DNA of 64,000 nucleotides from a bacterium. Lineage in GTDB: Bacteria > Orphanbacterota > Orphanbacteria > Orphanbacterales > Orphanbacteraceae. The position numbers were made by a program, and so were the translations under genes. Within the stretch, counting starts at the first letter, position 1. The number at the start of each line of letters is the position of its first letter. A model generated the notes under the pieces. That model made no database searches and was not told where the DNA came from. It saw only the letters and a list, made by a program, of their open reading frames with translations. The stretch spans positions 1 to 64,000 of the forward strand of contig JALGYY010000042.1 in the NCBI GenBank assembly GCA_025782575.1, written 5' to 3'. Below are positions 1-8,345 of the stretch, one piece after another.

Positions 1-148
1 GTTCCGGGGACACAATACTTAACTCCCACGCCCCGTTTGGCGGAGTTAAGTATTGTGTCCCCGGAACTTCCCCCGGAACTAAATGGGCCGGCCGAACGAG
101 CCAGCGAGGGACGACGAGAGGAGTCCCGCAGCGGCTCCTCGGGAGGAG
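1..148. repeat. REP-like hairpin element, copy A
   Basis: Positions 1-26 and 42-67 are a perfect 26-bp inverted repeat around a 15-nt loop (27-41). The arm begins GTTCCGGGGACACAATACTT. A 29-nt tail at 120-148 (ggagtcccgcagcggctcct, then cgggaggag) recurs next to the second copy near 25.4 kb. The same arm core, loop and tail in two places shows a dispersed family rather than a simple terminator. Hairpins of this kind are typical of REP sequences mobilised by REP-associated tyrosine transposases; no such transposase lies in the window. The element may extend left of position 1. Confidence 0.8.
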
Positions 149-199
149 AATGACTTACCCGGGGAGCGCCCGGATCGGGGGTGAGGGATCGCCGGCAGT

Positions 200-769
200 T
201 TAACGGAATTCAAATCGATCGAAGTAGAGGTCGGTCCGTTCGTCCCTCTTGATGAGGAAGATCAGAAACTGTTTGATCCGGGAGAGATTCATCTCGCGGG
301 TCGCCGGCGCGGCGCGCACATCATCCATCAATACCTCGACAACGTTTTCTCCCGGTATCAGGTGAAACGAACCGTTGTATCGATTGCTGACATTCGCACC
401 GGAGAGATCGTCATCGATTCTTACAACCAGATTGATCGTGTCCGAGGTAGCGTTCCAGACATCGAACGACATCGCCTCGACCCGGGATAGATCGGTCGGA
501 AAATCGCGGAACATCAGGCCGGGATATTTCAATTTGCCGAAGAGACAGTGGAGGGAGCGGGTGCCCGATGTGGCATGCATATCACTCCACTCATAGCGGG
601 TCCGGCAGCTCCATCCGACCCGGTCGAGCTCATCCTCAGATTCAAAATCATAGAAAATGCCCGGCCCGGCAGGGCGGGGCCCGCATCCCGATAAAAGAAA
701 CGCCGATAACAGGCCGATCAGAATTGACCGATAGCGTCGGGCTGACAGCCTTATGGAAAATCGTTTCAC
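200..769 (-). CDS. lipoprotein, possible carbohydrate-binding beta-sandwich
   Basis: A 189-residue protein. The GTG start at 769 overlaps the stop of the upstream phosphoesterase (GTGA), and a GAGGGG ribosome-binding site lies just before it; the open frame runs further upstream but only inside the neighbouring gene. The N-terminus is basic, then hydrophobic, and ends in a lipobox (LLSGC, Cys29), so it should be lipid-anchored in the envelope. The mature part (FYDFESEDELDRVGW near the start, later SFDVWNATSDTINLVVRIDD) resembles the jelly-roll, galactose-binding-like folds of CBM11-type domains. That is a judgement by eye and no sugar-binding residues are assigned. Tight coupling to the phosphoesterase suggests joint expression. 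Confidence 0.7.
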   Translation of the reverse strand: MKRFSIRLSARRYRSILIGLLSAFLLSGCGPRPAGPGIFYDFESEDELDRVGWSCRTRYEWSDMHATSGTRSLHCLFGKLKYPGLMFRDFPTDLSRVEAMSFDVWNATSDTINLVVRIDDDLSGANVSNRYNGSFHLIPGENVVEVLMDDVRAAPATREMNLSRIKQFLIFLIKRDERTDLYFDRFEFR

Positions 770-1614
770 GACCGGTTCCCCTCGAAGTGAAGGACGGTTA
801 CTTCCGGTGGGCATGCGATCCTGACAGGTACGCTGTTCCACCCGATACCGGGATTGACATGGAGCCACATCGCCCCGAGAGAAAACGGCCCCGCACGGTA
901 TTGCATCCACTTATCGGGCATGAGTTTGATCAGCATGGAAGAAGGAAGTCTTACCTGGCCGCCGTGCGTATCACCTGCCAGATAGAGTTCGACGCCGTCC
1001 TCCGCGGCCTGCTCGGCGAGAAACGGCGTATGAGCGAGCACGATGCGGGGCAGGTGCGGGGGAGATTCGGTCAGCGCCTTTTCCGGCGAGCTTCCCCCGT
1101 TACGTGCATCGAACTCATCGAGCCCCACCAGAACCATCTTCTTGCCGTCGTGCACGATCACCGTCATCTCGTTACGGAGAATTCGGATCGGATCGTCACC
1201 GCGCACCGGACCATAAGAACGATCCGTGTGACACATAAGACAGTAGCCGTTCCGCCTGTTGTAGTCGGTATTGCCGAGGATACCCCACATGCCCTCTCGG
1301 GCGGGGAGTGTGCTCAGGTATTCGATGACCGGCTCGTAAGCATAGTCGGCCTGACTGAAGTCGCCTGTAATAAACACGTAATCAGGATCGATTCGTTCGA
1401 GGATCTTTTTGAGCCGTCTCTCGCGAAATCCGATCCGGCGGAGCTGAAAGTCGCTGATATGGACGACGGTGGCATCGCCGAAGAACGCGTTCAAAGAGGG
1501 GGAGGGAAGGTCGACATGGCGCACGACGATACAGTTCGGCTCGATTAGCGTGCCGTACAGGACGATACAGACGAAAATCGCCAGGGTGCCGAGGATGATT
1601 GATGATATTCGCAT
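766..1614 (-). CDS. membrane-anchored calcineurin-like metallophosphoesterase
   Basis: A 282-residue protein with one N-terminal membrane segment (about residues 5-22) followed by a calcineurin-like phosphoesterase domain of the YkuE type. Recognisable blocks in order are HISDFQ (52-57), ITGDF (82-86), GNTDY (114-118), LAHTP (193-197) and AGDTHGGQ (213-220). The family normally reads DxH, GD, GNHD, H and GHxH. Here three histidine positions are replaced: Gln57, Thr116 and Asp215. Asp55, Asp85, Asn115, His195 and His217 remain. The enzyme may still bind metal, but with altered ligands. It is first gene of a two-gene unit with the lipoprotein downstream. The substrate is unknown; lipid or nucleotide phosphodiesters are usual in the family. 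Confidence 0.85.
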   Translation of the reverse strand: MRISSIILGTLAIFVCIVLYGTLIEPNCIVVRHVDLPSPSLNAFFGDATVVHISDFQLRRIGFRERRLKKILERIDPDYVFITGDFSQADYAYEPVIEYLSTLPAREGMWGILGNTDYNRRNGYCLMCHTDRSYGPVRGDDPIRILRNEMTVIVHDGKKMVLVGLDEFDARNGGSSPEKALTESPPHLPRIVLAHTPFLAEQAAEDGVELYLAGDTHGGQVRLPSSMLIKLMPDKWMQYRAGPFSLGAMWLHVNPGIGWNSVPVRIACPPEVTVLHFEGNRS

Positions 1615-1630
1615 AGAGACCTAGTAGGAA

Positions 1631-1658
1631 ATTCTCACTCCTTACCACTGTTCGTCAA
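1631..1658 (-). promoter_or_regulatory. weak sigma70-type promoter candidate for the phosphoesterase unit
   Basis: On the minus strand TTGACG (1658-1653) is followed after 16 nt by GAGAAT (1636-1631), which lies 16 nt upstream of the start codon at 1614. The -35 matches consensus at five of six positions and the -10 at four of six. It is a by-eye candidate only. Confidence 0.3.
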
Positions 1659-1700
1659 GCGGGGCCCTGCCGATCACCGGTTTTTGGGTATTCCGCTGGA

Positions 1701-1736
1701 TTCCCCGCTCCCGGGGAATGCGTCACCTGCTATAAT
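1701..1736 (+). promoter_or_regulatory. extended -10 promoter with upstream dyad
   Basis: TGCTATAAT at 1728-1736 is a perfect extended -10 element. No good -35 lies 17 nt upstream. In that place sits a dyad, TTCCCCG (1701-1707) and CGGGGAA (1712-1718), around a 4-nt spacer. This layout suits a promoter that depends on the extended -10 and may be controlled by a protein bound at the dyad. The dehydrogenase GTG start follows at 1773 behind GAGGAGG. Confidence 0.5.
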
Positions 1737-1772
1737 GCCCGGCAGGTCAGTTCCGCGAGGAGGATTAAGAAG

Positions 1773-2783
1773 GTGATTCGAGTAGGTGTGGTCGGGATCG
1801 GATACTGGGGGCCAAACCTGGTCCGGAATCTCTACGAGACGGATGGCGTGGAGCTCGTTGCTGTTGCCGACAGGGAGAGTGACAAGGTCTCGAAAATGAC
1901 CAGGCGCTATCCATCGGTAAAGGGCTACAACGACGGTGCCGATGTGATCGCCGATTCATCGATCGATGCGATCGTGATCGTCACTCCTGCCGAAACGCAT
2001 TATGCCATGGCGAAGACCGCTCTGGAAGCCGGCAAACACGTCCTGGTCGAAAAACCGCTCACTCTCCTGCCTGAGGAATCGCTCGAGCTGACCGAGCTGG
2101 CGGATCAGAAGGGGCTCACCCTCATGGTCGGGCACACGTTCGAATACAATCCCGCTGTCCGTCGCCTGAAAGAAATCGTGCAGGCCGAAGACTTCGGCAA
2201 GATCCGCTATATTTACTGCACCAGGGTCAATCTGGGCATATTCCGCCACGGAATCAATGCGATGTGGAATCTTGCCCCCCATGACCTCTCCATTCTCTTT
2301 TACCTTCTGGAAGAGCCGCCGGTAGCGATTCGTGCACTCGGCCGATCATTCATCAAACCGGATGTGGAAGACGTGGTCTTCCTCTTCCTGGAATTCGCAT
2401 CAGGAAGCATGGCCCATGTGCACGTCAGTTGGCTCGACCCTTCAAAAGTAAGACGGGTTACGGTGGTGGGTGAGAAGCGAATGGTGGTCTACGACGACCT
2501 GGACAGCGAGCAGAAGCTCAAGCTTTACGATCGTGGGTTCGAAAGCACGTTGTTCGAGGACGGAGGCATTCTTGACTATCAGGTGAGACTGCGGGGGGGA
2601 GATATTCTCGCTCCCAAGATTGAAAACAGAGAACCACTTCGCGTGGAGTGCGAGCATTTCATCGAGTGCGTCCGCGAGGGGAAGCCCCCCCTCACCGGTG
2701 GCCGGAACGGGCACCGGGTCGTACAGGCGCTGGCCGCGGCGGACGAATCGCTCCGAACCGGAGGAGGGCGTATCGAAATCTGA
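1773..2783 (+). CDS. Gfo/Idh/MocA family NAD(P)-dependent sugar dehydrogenase
   Basis: A 336-residue oxidoreductase. The N-terminal Rossmann motif GVVGIGYWGPN (residues 5-15), the family signature EKP (93-95) and the segment NLAPHDLSILFYLL in the C-terminal half are diagnostic of Gfo/Idh/MocA proteins. The relatives it most resembles act on UDP-sugars, for example UDP-GlcNAc(A) 3-dehydrogenases of the WlbA type, so a role in nucleotide-sugar synthesis for envelope glycans is reasonable; the exact substrate cannot be read from the sequence. Translation starts at GTG behind a strong GAGGAGG site (1757-1763). It appears monocistronic; the next gene begins 117 nt later with its own ribosome-binding site. 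Confidence 0.85.
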   Translation: MIRVGVVGIGYWGPNLVRNLYETDGVELVAVADRESDKVSKMTRRYPSVKGYNDGADVIADSSIDAIVIVTPAETHYAMAKTALEAGKHVLVEKPLTLLPEESLELTELADQKGLTLMVGHTFEYNPAVRRLKEIVQAEDFGKIRYIYCTRVNLGIFRHGINAMWNLAPHDLSILFYLLEEPPVAIRALGRSFIKPDVEDVVFLFLEFASGSMAHVHVSWLDPSKVRRVTVVGEKRMVVYDDLDSEQKLKLYDRGFESTLFEDGGILDYQVRLRGGDILAPKIENREPLRVECEHFIECVREGKPPLTGGRNGHRVVQALAAADESLRTGGGRIEI

Positions 2784-2900
2784 GCGCGAAATTCCGATCA
2801 CGTCCATGTACGTGTGCGTTGAATAACTCACGAACAGCCATCCCCGGCGTGTGTTCTTGGGCGGCTCTCCAAGCCCCCGAATGGAAAGGAGCACCCTCGG

Positions 2901-4226
2901 ATGTCTCTCCCTATGAAGTTTCGGCAAGCGCCTGAGGCGCTGTTCCCCCCCGGCATGTTACTCCTCCTGCTCGTCCCCCTTTTCTTCTTAATGACCGGTT
3001 GCGGCGATGATGACGACAACCCGGTTGCACCAGCCGACGATCTCCGAACCACATTCGATTTACAGATCCTGGGCGCTATTCCCTATCCGGCGAACAACCC
3101 GCCCCTTCAGGAGAGGATCGCCCTTGGTAAGCTCCTCTTCTACGATCCGATTCTGGGGGGCGAAAAAGATGTCTCATGCGCCACCTGCCATCATCCCGAC
3201 TTCGCGTTTGCCGATCGACGTGCTCTCGCGATCGGCGTGAGCGGAGCGGGGCTCGGCCCGCAGAGAATCCAGACGGACAGCGATCGGATCGGCATGGTCC
3301 CGCGAAACTCACCGACAGTACTCAACACCGCATTCAATGGAGATGAGCAGGGAATGCCGAGTCACGATGGTTTCATGTTCCTGGACGGCCGCATGAAGAG
3401 CCTGGAAATGCAGGCGTCAGGACCGCTCGGCTCCCGAGTGGAGATGGCAGGGGACGCCTGGTCCGGGGAGGTCGCTCTCGACAGTGTCGTCGCACGGCTG
3501 ATGGCGAATGAAGAATACGTTGATCGATTCCGCGCCGCCTTCCCTGACGAAGCGGCGGAAGTGGATGCCGGATCGAGAGAGAGCGTGATCGATTCGTCCT
3601 CTTATTCGCGAGCGATGGCGTCGTTCGAACGGGAACTGGTGACACGGAACTCGCCGTACGACCGTTATGTGATGGGCGATGATGATGCCTTGAGCGATCT
3701 GCAGCAAGATGGGCTCGAGCTCTTTTTTACAAAAGCCAGATGCGCCGAGTGCCACAGTGGTCCGATGTTCAGCGACTTCCGGTTCATCGTGCAGGGAACT
3801 CCCCAGGAAGGTCCGGGTAAGGACGTGATTCCCGGCGACGACACGGGGCGGGAAGAGGCGACTCGAGATGGCGCCGATCGATACGCATTCCGTACACTCA
3901 CACTTCGAAATGTGGAACTGACGCCACCCTACATGCACGACGGCGTGTTCGAAACGCTGGATGAGGTCGTCCGTTTCTACAATGACGGCTGTCTGCCCCG
4001 CCATCCTGACGTGACGAACGCAATGATGGATTCGGTACTGGTCGAGCCGCTAGGCCTGACCGATGACGAGATCTTCGCGGTCGTGGAGTTCATGAACGCT
4101 CTGACCGATGCCGGGACAGCACTCGATGCTTTTCTGCTCGATGTTCCCGAACGTGTGCCGAGCGGGCTGATCCCCGTGATCGGATTGGGCGATCCGGGAT
4201 CCGGCAAGATGGTGTCTCTCGACTGA
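2901..4226 (+). CDS. di-heme cytochrome c peroxidase (CCP/MauG family) lipoprotein
   Basis: A 441-residue protein with an N-terminal hydrophobic segment and lipobox (LMTGC, Cys34). Two c-type haem sites are visible: CATCH at 93-97 and CAECH at 281-285, as in bacterial cytochrome c peroxidases. The block PYMHDGVFETLDEVVRFY near the C-terminus is the usual distal segment. It should be periplasmic and reduce hydrogen peroxide or act as a MauG-like oxidase. An aspartate-rich linker (GDDDDN) follows the lipidated cysteine. The ATG at 2901 follows GGAAAGGA. A strong hairpin separates its 3' end from the convergent tyrA gene. Apart from a CcmH-like gene near 18 kb, no cytochrome c maturation genes were found here. 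Confidence 0.92.
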   Translation: MSLPMKFRQAPEALFPPGMLLLLLVPLFFLMTGCGDDDDNPVAPADDLRTTFDLQILGAIPYPANNPPLQERIALGKLLFYDPILGGEKDVSCATCHHPDFAFADRRALAIGVSGAGLGPQRIQTDSDRIGMVPRNSPTVLNTAFNGDEQGMPSHDGFMFLDGRMKSLEMQASGPLGSRVEMAGDAWSGEVALDSVVARLMANEEYVDRFRAAFPDEAAEVDAGSRESVIDSSSYSRAMASFERELVTRNSPYDRYVMGDDDALSDLQQDGLELFFTKARCAECHSGPMFSDFRFIVQGTPQEGPGKDVIPGDDTGREEATRDGADRYAFRTLTLRNVELTPPYMHDGVFETLDEVVRFYNDGCLPRHPDVTNAMMDSVLVEPLGLTDDEIFAVVEFMNALTDAGTALDAFLLDVPERVPSGLIPVIGLGDPGSGKMVSLD

Positions 4227-4244
4227 ACCGATTCTCATGGAACG

Positions 4245-4285
4245 AAAAAGCGTCGGCCGGGCACCCTCCCGGCCGATCGCTTTTT
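4245..4285. terminator. bidirectional intrinsic terminator
   Basis: The sequence aaaaagcg-t-cggccggg, a 6-nt loop (caccct), then cccggccg-at-cgcttttt forms a long GC-rich stem with A and T tracts on both sides. It lies between the convergent peroxidase and tyrA genes and can terminate both. Confidence 0.85.
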
Positions 4286-4309
4286 CGCGCCCCCCGAAGC
4301 GGTGCCCGC

Positions 4310-5401
4310 CTATTTCTTGCCGAAGAATTCCCTGCCTCGTTTGATCATGGCCAGAAACGCCCGGTCGGACCGGCTTGTCGAGGCCTTTCGGAATCGAGTT
4401 AACGCCCTTTCGAACAGCGAGTAGACTTCGGAAGAGTATCGGTTCATTTTCTGTATGTCGTAATAGAGTCGGGGATTCTCGCCGACCAATTCCTCGGCAG
4501 TGCGGACCTGTTTCTCATAGGTCACCGTCGCCACTCGATCGAGATCGGTTTTTGTCAGTCCGCTCAATGCCATCGCTTCGGTGAATACGAATCCCACCGC
4601 ATGGCTGAGACCCAGCACGATCCCCATTGCCCGGTCATGTTCGGCCACATCCATTTCGACTGTATCCAGGCTTGTCCCTTCAAAGAGATCAGCCACTTCT
4701 CGATCCGCCCGGGGGGAACCACACCGGCAAAGCAGCAGAATCCTGTCGGAGAGCAGGTAGACGTCAGGACCGAAGAGTGGGTGGATGCTCGTCACCGAAA
4801 GTCCGTCGGCGAGCGCTTTTTCGATCTCCTTCATGATGGGCGACTTGAGGCTCAGAAGATCGACGATCGTCCCCGATGGTTTCATGGCCCGGATTTCCGC
4901 GTAGATTCGCCCGGCCGGCTGGAGGGGAACGGCAACAATAATGATCTCCGCTCCGTGTACCGCTCGATCGAGCCGGCTCGTATTGTGAAAGCCCCGAAGC
5001 CGGCCGGCCGTATCGTGGATCGTCACCCGGTGGCCTCGGGAATACAGGTACTGGGCGACCCACTGACCCATCTTCCCTTTGCCGCCGATTATGGAGATCC
5101 GCTTTTTCGTTCCGTCGTATTTCTGCTCATGAAGATCTTCCTGTACTTTCACCGCTCCCCCGATGAGGGCGCGGGCGATCGCACGGCCGAGCGTCGGGTC
5201 GAGGCCCAGGTCGGAGCAACGCTCGGCGGCGAGTTCGAGTACATCCCGTTCCGCCTCGTAGTTCCTGATGGGAACGCCGTGAGCCAACTTCCAACGGCCG
5301 ATCGTTTCCGCGAGGTCAATGCGCTTGCGGGCAAGCTCGAGGATTCTCCCGTCCAGTCGGCGAATCCTGCGGCGAAGCTTGTCGAGTTCCATTTCACTCA
5401 T
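4310..5401 (-). CDS. tyrA: bifunctional chorismate mutase / prephenate dehydrogenase
   Basis: A 363-residue fusion. Residues 1-90 are an AroQ-type all-helical chorismate mutase (LDKLRRRIRRLDGRILELAR start, then RIDLAETIG). Residues 100-360 are prephenate dehydrogenase, with the nucleotide motif GGKGKMG at 106-112 and the conserved SIHPLFGPD block. This is the domain order of the enteric T-protein. It converts chorismate to 4-hydroxyphenylpyruvate for tyrosine synthesis in the cytoplasm. It lies 33 nt downstream of an aminotransferase gene on the same strand, which would supply the last step of the pathway. Confidence 0.93.
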   Translation of the reverse strand: MSEMELDKLRRRIRRLDGRILELARKRIDLAETIGRWKLAHGVPIRNYEAERDVLELAAERCSDLGLDPTLGRAIARALIGGAVKVQEDLHEQKYDGTKKRISIIGGKGKMGQWVAQYLYSRGHRVTIHDTAGRLRGFHNTSRLDRAVHGAEIIIVAVPLQPAGRIYAEIRAMKPSGTIVDLLSLKSPIMKEIEKALADGLSVTSIHPLFGPDVYLLSDRILLLCRCGSPRADREVADLFEGTSLDTVEMDVAEHDRAMGIVLGLSHAVGFVFTEAMALSGLTKTDLDRVATVTYEKQVRTAEELVGENPRLYYDIQKMNRYSSEVYSLFERALTRFRKASTSRSDRAFLAMIKRGREFFGKK

Positions 5402-5434
5402 GAAGATTTCTCCGGGGATGAGTGCCGGTACGAT

Positions 5435-6532
5435 TCAATTCCTTCTCTCCATCATGTAATCGGCAAGGACGTGGAGAAGCGCCCTGTTTTCGGACCGCTT
5501 TCCGATCGTAATTCGCAGGCAGTTCCGGAGTGACCGGGGTGTGCCTGGAGCCTGCCCGACAGGCCGCACCAGGATACCGGCGCTGAGGAGCGCCTCATAC
5601 ACCCGCCGGCCATCGGGGAATCGCGCGAGGAGAAAATTCGCGTCGGACGGGAATACTCTCACACCCGGGAGCGAGTCAATTCGTATCCGCAAACGCTCCC
5701 GTTCCCGAACGGTTCGCTCGACCTCTCGATCGATGATGCCGGGGTGGTCGAAGAGTTCCTCGCCGGCAATCTGGGAGAAGATGTCGATCGAGTGAGGCGG
5801 CTTCCCCCGTTCCACCAGGCTCAAGACTTCAGAATGGCCGAGGATATATCCGATGCGAAGTCCTGCCAGACGAAACGCTTTGGAGAGCGTACGAAGCAGG
5901 ACCAGGTTGTCATGTCGGCGAAGAAGCGAAGAGAGACGGATCCGGGAATACTGGAAGTATGCCTCGTCAACCACGACGAGCGAACGTCCCGCCTGGAGAA
6001 TCCGCTCCACACCGATCCGATCGATCGATGTACCGGTCGGGTTATTGGGGGACGGCAGGAAGACGAGACGTGGCTCGTACTCTCTCACAGCACGAACAAG
6101 CGCGCCCACGTCGTAACTGAAGTCGTCTAGGAGTGGAACGGTGCGGATCGTCGCGCCAGCAAGCGTGGCGGCGAGCGCCGTCACCGGGTAGGAGGGTGTC
6201 GGCATGACTATTGTCTTCCGCCGTTCGAGTGTGGTGAGGGCGAGCGAATAGAGCAGTTCGTTCGAACCGTGTCCGATGAGGACGCGATTCATGGCGACCC
6301 TGTTCGAACGGGCGATCCTTCTGGTCAACTCTTCCGCCGGGTAGTCGGGATAGCGGCTCCAATCGGTCCGGTCCAGTCGTGTCAGGATTTTCCGTCGCAA
6401 ACGGGCGGGGAGTTCGATCGGGGACTCGTTCTGGTTCAACTTGATCAGATGAGGGGCTGTCGCGACCCGATAGGGGGCGATTCTTTCGATCTCTCTCCGA
6501 AACGGGGGAAGGGATGAATCTCTCTTCGGCAT
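5435..6532 (-). CDS. hisC: HisC-family aminotransferase
   Basis: A 365-residue PLP enzyme of fold type I. Conserved blocks are LNQNESP (32-38), PSPNNPTGT (160-168), VVDEAYFQYS (187-196) and the PLP-lysine block TLSKAF with Lys218. The chosen ATG at 6532 has GGGAGG eight bases upstream; the frame stays open further 5' but without such a site. Family members are annotated as histidinol-phosphate aminotransferase. Because it lies directly before tyrA and no other his genes are in view, it may serve as the aromatic (tyrosine) aminotransferase, or do both jobs. That is inference from gene order. Confidence 0.85.
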   Translation of the reverse strand: MPKRDSSLPPFRREIERIAPYRVATAPHLIKLNQNESPIELPARLRRKILTRLDRTDWSRYPDYPAEELTRRIARSNRVAMNRVLIGHGSNELLYSLALTTLERRKTIVMPTPSYPVTALAATLAGATIRTVPLLDDFSYDVGALVRAVREYEPRLVFLPSPNNPTGTSIDRIGVERILQAGRSLVVVDEAYFQYSRIRLSSLLRRHDNLVLLRTLSKAFRLAGLRIGYILGHSEVLSLVERGKPPHSIDIFSQIAGEELFDHPGIIDREVERTVRERERLRIRIDSLPGVRVFPSDANFLLARFPDGRRVYEALLSAGILVRPVGQAPGTPRSLRNCLRITIGKRSENRALLHVLADYMMERRN

Positions 6533-6711
6533 GATCGAGCCTCCCGGTGACCGATCCAGGTGTCCGGAGCTGCGGCACCTGAAGAATTGCGCGCATCGTA
6601 CCTTCCCGGACAGGAGCGGGTCAACGGGGGAGGCTGGTAGACACACCCGGAACCGTCGGTTATCGTCAAGAACAATACGAGCGATACAAACTCAATTTCG
6701 ATCGGAAGGCG

Positions 6712-7368
6712 ATGAAGGAAAGCGACTGGGATCGATACTGGGAAGGGGCACGCGGGGGGCGATTCACCCGTGTCAGCTGGTCGAAACGACGAATGGAAGC
6801 CGTCCTGGAGCCCTTTTTGAGGCCAGGTGTTCGTGTGCTGGACGCGGGATGTGGCTCGGGCTACTTCAGCGCGCATTTTGTTGACAGAGATTGCCGAGTA
6901 AGCACACTTGACCACTCGAAGGAAGCGCTCGAGATGGCCCGCCGATTGACGAAAGGTCGCGCGGAAGAATACCTGGCCGATGACCTGCTCGATCCTTCAT
7001 TCGCCGAGCGTCACGCGGAAAAGTACGATCTGGTATTCACCGACGGGCTCTTCGAGCATTTTCAGGAGGAAGAGCAGAGGCGAATCCTCGGCAACTTCAT
7101 CGCCGCACTATGTCCTGGCGGGCTGGTGGCGACATTCGTGCCGAACAAGTATTCGTGGTGGACCCTGGTCCGGCCATTCGTGATGCCCGGGATTTACGAA
7201 AAACCGTTCGGCCGATCCGGATTGTTGAGCCTGCATGAAGGCCTTTCGATTGAGGGGGAAGGGGGGATCAGCGTGTGGCCGTTTCGGCACTCCCCCGATA
7301 GAATCCTCGGCAGATCATTCGGCATGCTTCGCTACGTACTCGCCCGCAAAGAGAAAGCCCCCTATTGA
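6712..7368 (+). CDS. class I SAM-dependent methyltransferase
   Basis: A 218-residue protein with motif I RVLDAGCGSG at residues 41-50 followed by a Rossmann-type methyltransferase core (LVFTDGLFEHF, later LCPGGLVATFVPN). It is likely soluble. Its stop overlaps the TTG start of the following flippase-like gene by two bases, and that gene in turn overlaps a GT-C/TPR gene, so the three form an operon. The context suggests modification of a glycan or lipid-linked sugar; the substrate cannot be read. The start follows GGAAGG. Confidence 0.85.
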   Translation: MKESDWDRYWEGARGGRFTRVSWSKRRMEAVLEPFLRPGVRVLDAGCGSGYFSAHFVDRDCRVSTLDHSKEALEMARRLTKGRAEEYLADDLLDPSFAERHAEKYDLVFTDGLFEHFQEEEQRRILGNFIAALCPGGLVATFVPNKYSWWTLVRPFVMPGIYEKPFGRSGLLSLHEGLSIEGEGGISVWPFRHSPDRILGRSFGMLRYVLARKEKAPY

Positions 7369-8345
7369 AGCGTCGCAGTCTACTTCTCTGGATTGTCGGG
7401 CTCGCCCTTTTTTTCTATGTGGAGCATCGTCTCGGTTGGTCGGAATCGCGGGATGCCCTTGCCGGCGCCGACTTCGGTTGGATTATGATCGCCATAACCG
7501 GCTTCATTCTCTCCCAGATCATCCGTATCGCCAAATGGAAGTACTTCCATCGTGCCGCGAGAATCCATGCGGACTGGGTCAGCATTGCAGGATTCTATTT
7601 TCAGATCAAACTGTTTGGAACCCTTACTCCGGGGAGGCTCGGCGAGTTTCTGCCCGCCCTCGCGTCAAGAAGGGAGAGTCGCGCTCCTCTTCTCTCTTTC
7701 ACGACCTATGATCGCTTGAGCGAAGGGTTCATGACCCTTCTCATCGCCGCCATCGCATTCCCTCTCCTTCTTCGTGACCGTTTGCCGGCTTTTGCTTTCG
7801 GGACGATTCTGATCGCCCTTGTTCTTGTCGTTCTGGCCGCGGTTCTTCTTGCTCGGAACGAATGGATGATGGCGTTGGCGCGGCGGCTCGGTGGCTGGCT
7901 GGCGCGTTTCGATAGCTTCCCGCCTGTCGCGTCGGTCCTCAGGTCGCGGGATGAGATCGCGAAGGGAATCGAGTCATTGCAGCACTCGTTCCGGGCCATG
8001 CTTCTGCCCGGACCCGTATCGATTGTTCTTCTGATTACCATCGCAGCGGTGACCGCCGACCTCCTCTTCTGGTGGGCGACCTTTCAGAGCGTGGGAATCG
8101 GGCTCGACCTGAGTACTCTCGTTGCATCGGTCGCTGTCTTCAATATCTCGGCGTTCTTTTCTCCCACGCCGGCTGGAATCGGAGTTGCCGACGGCCTATT
8201 CGTGGTTTTTCTACAGTCCGTCGGACAAGGGGGCGCGCTCGGATCTTTTCTGCTTCTTATGAGGCTGATCCACATTGTCATGACAGCTTTGCCGTTCTTC
8301 GCTCTTCGCCGAGGGAAAGGCCGACTGGTGAGCCGTGAATCGTAG
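7365..8345 (+). CDS. flippase-like membrane protein (UPF0104 / LPG synthase TM family)
   Basis: A 326-residue polytopic membrane protein beginning at TTG (7365), overlapping the methyltransferase stop. It shows the pattern of the UPF0104/AglD/YbhN family: repeated hydrophobic segments, FKIKLFGTLTPGRLGEFLPA-like wording early (QIKLFGTLTPGRLGEF) and FFSPTPAGIGVADG near the C-terminus. Family members occur beside glycosyltransferases and are thought to move or modify lipid-linked substrates. Here it sits between a methyltransferase and a GT-C protein, in keeping with a lipid-linked glycan pathway. Confidence 0.8.
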   Translation: MKRRSLLLWIVGLALFFYVEHRLGWSESRDALAGADFGWIMIAITGFILSQIIRIAKWKYFHRAARIHADWVSIAGFYFQIKLFGTLTPGRLGEFLPALASRRESRAPLLSFTTYDRLSEGFMTLLIAAIAFPLLLRDRLPAFAFGTILIALVLVVLAAVLLARNEWMMALARRLGGWLARFDSFPPVASVLRSRDEIAKGIESLQHSFRAMLLPGPVSIVLLITIAAVTADLLFWWATFQSVGIGLDLSTLVASVAVFNISAFFSPTPAGIGVADGLFVVFLQSVGQGGALGSFLLLMRLIHIVMTALPFFALRRGKGRLVSRES

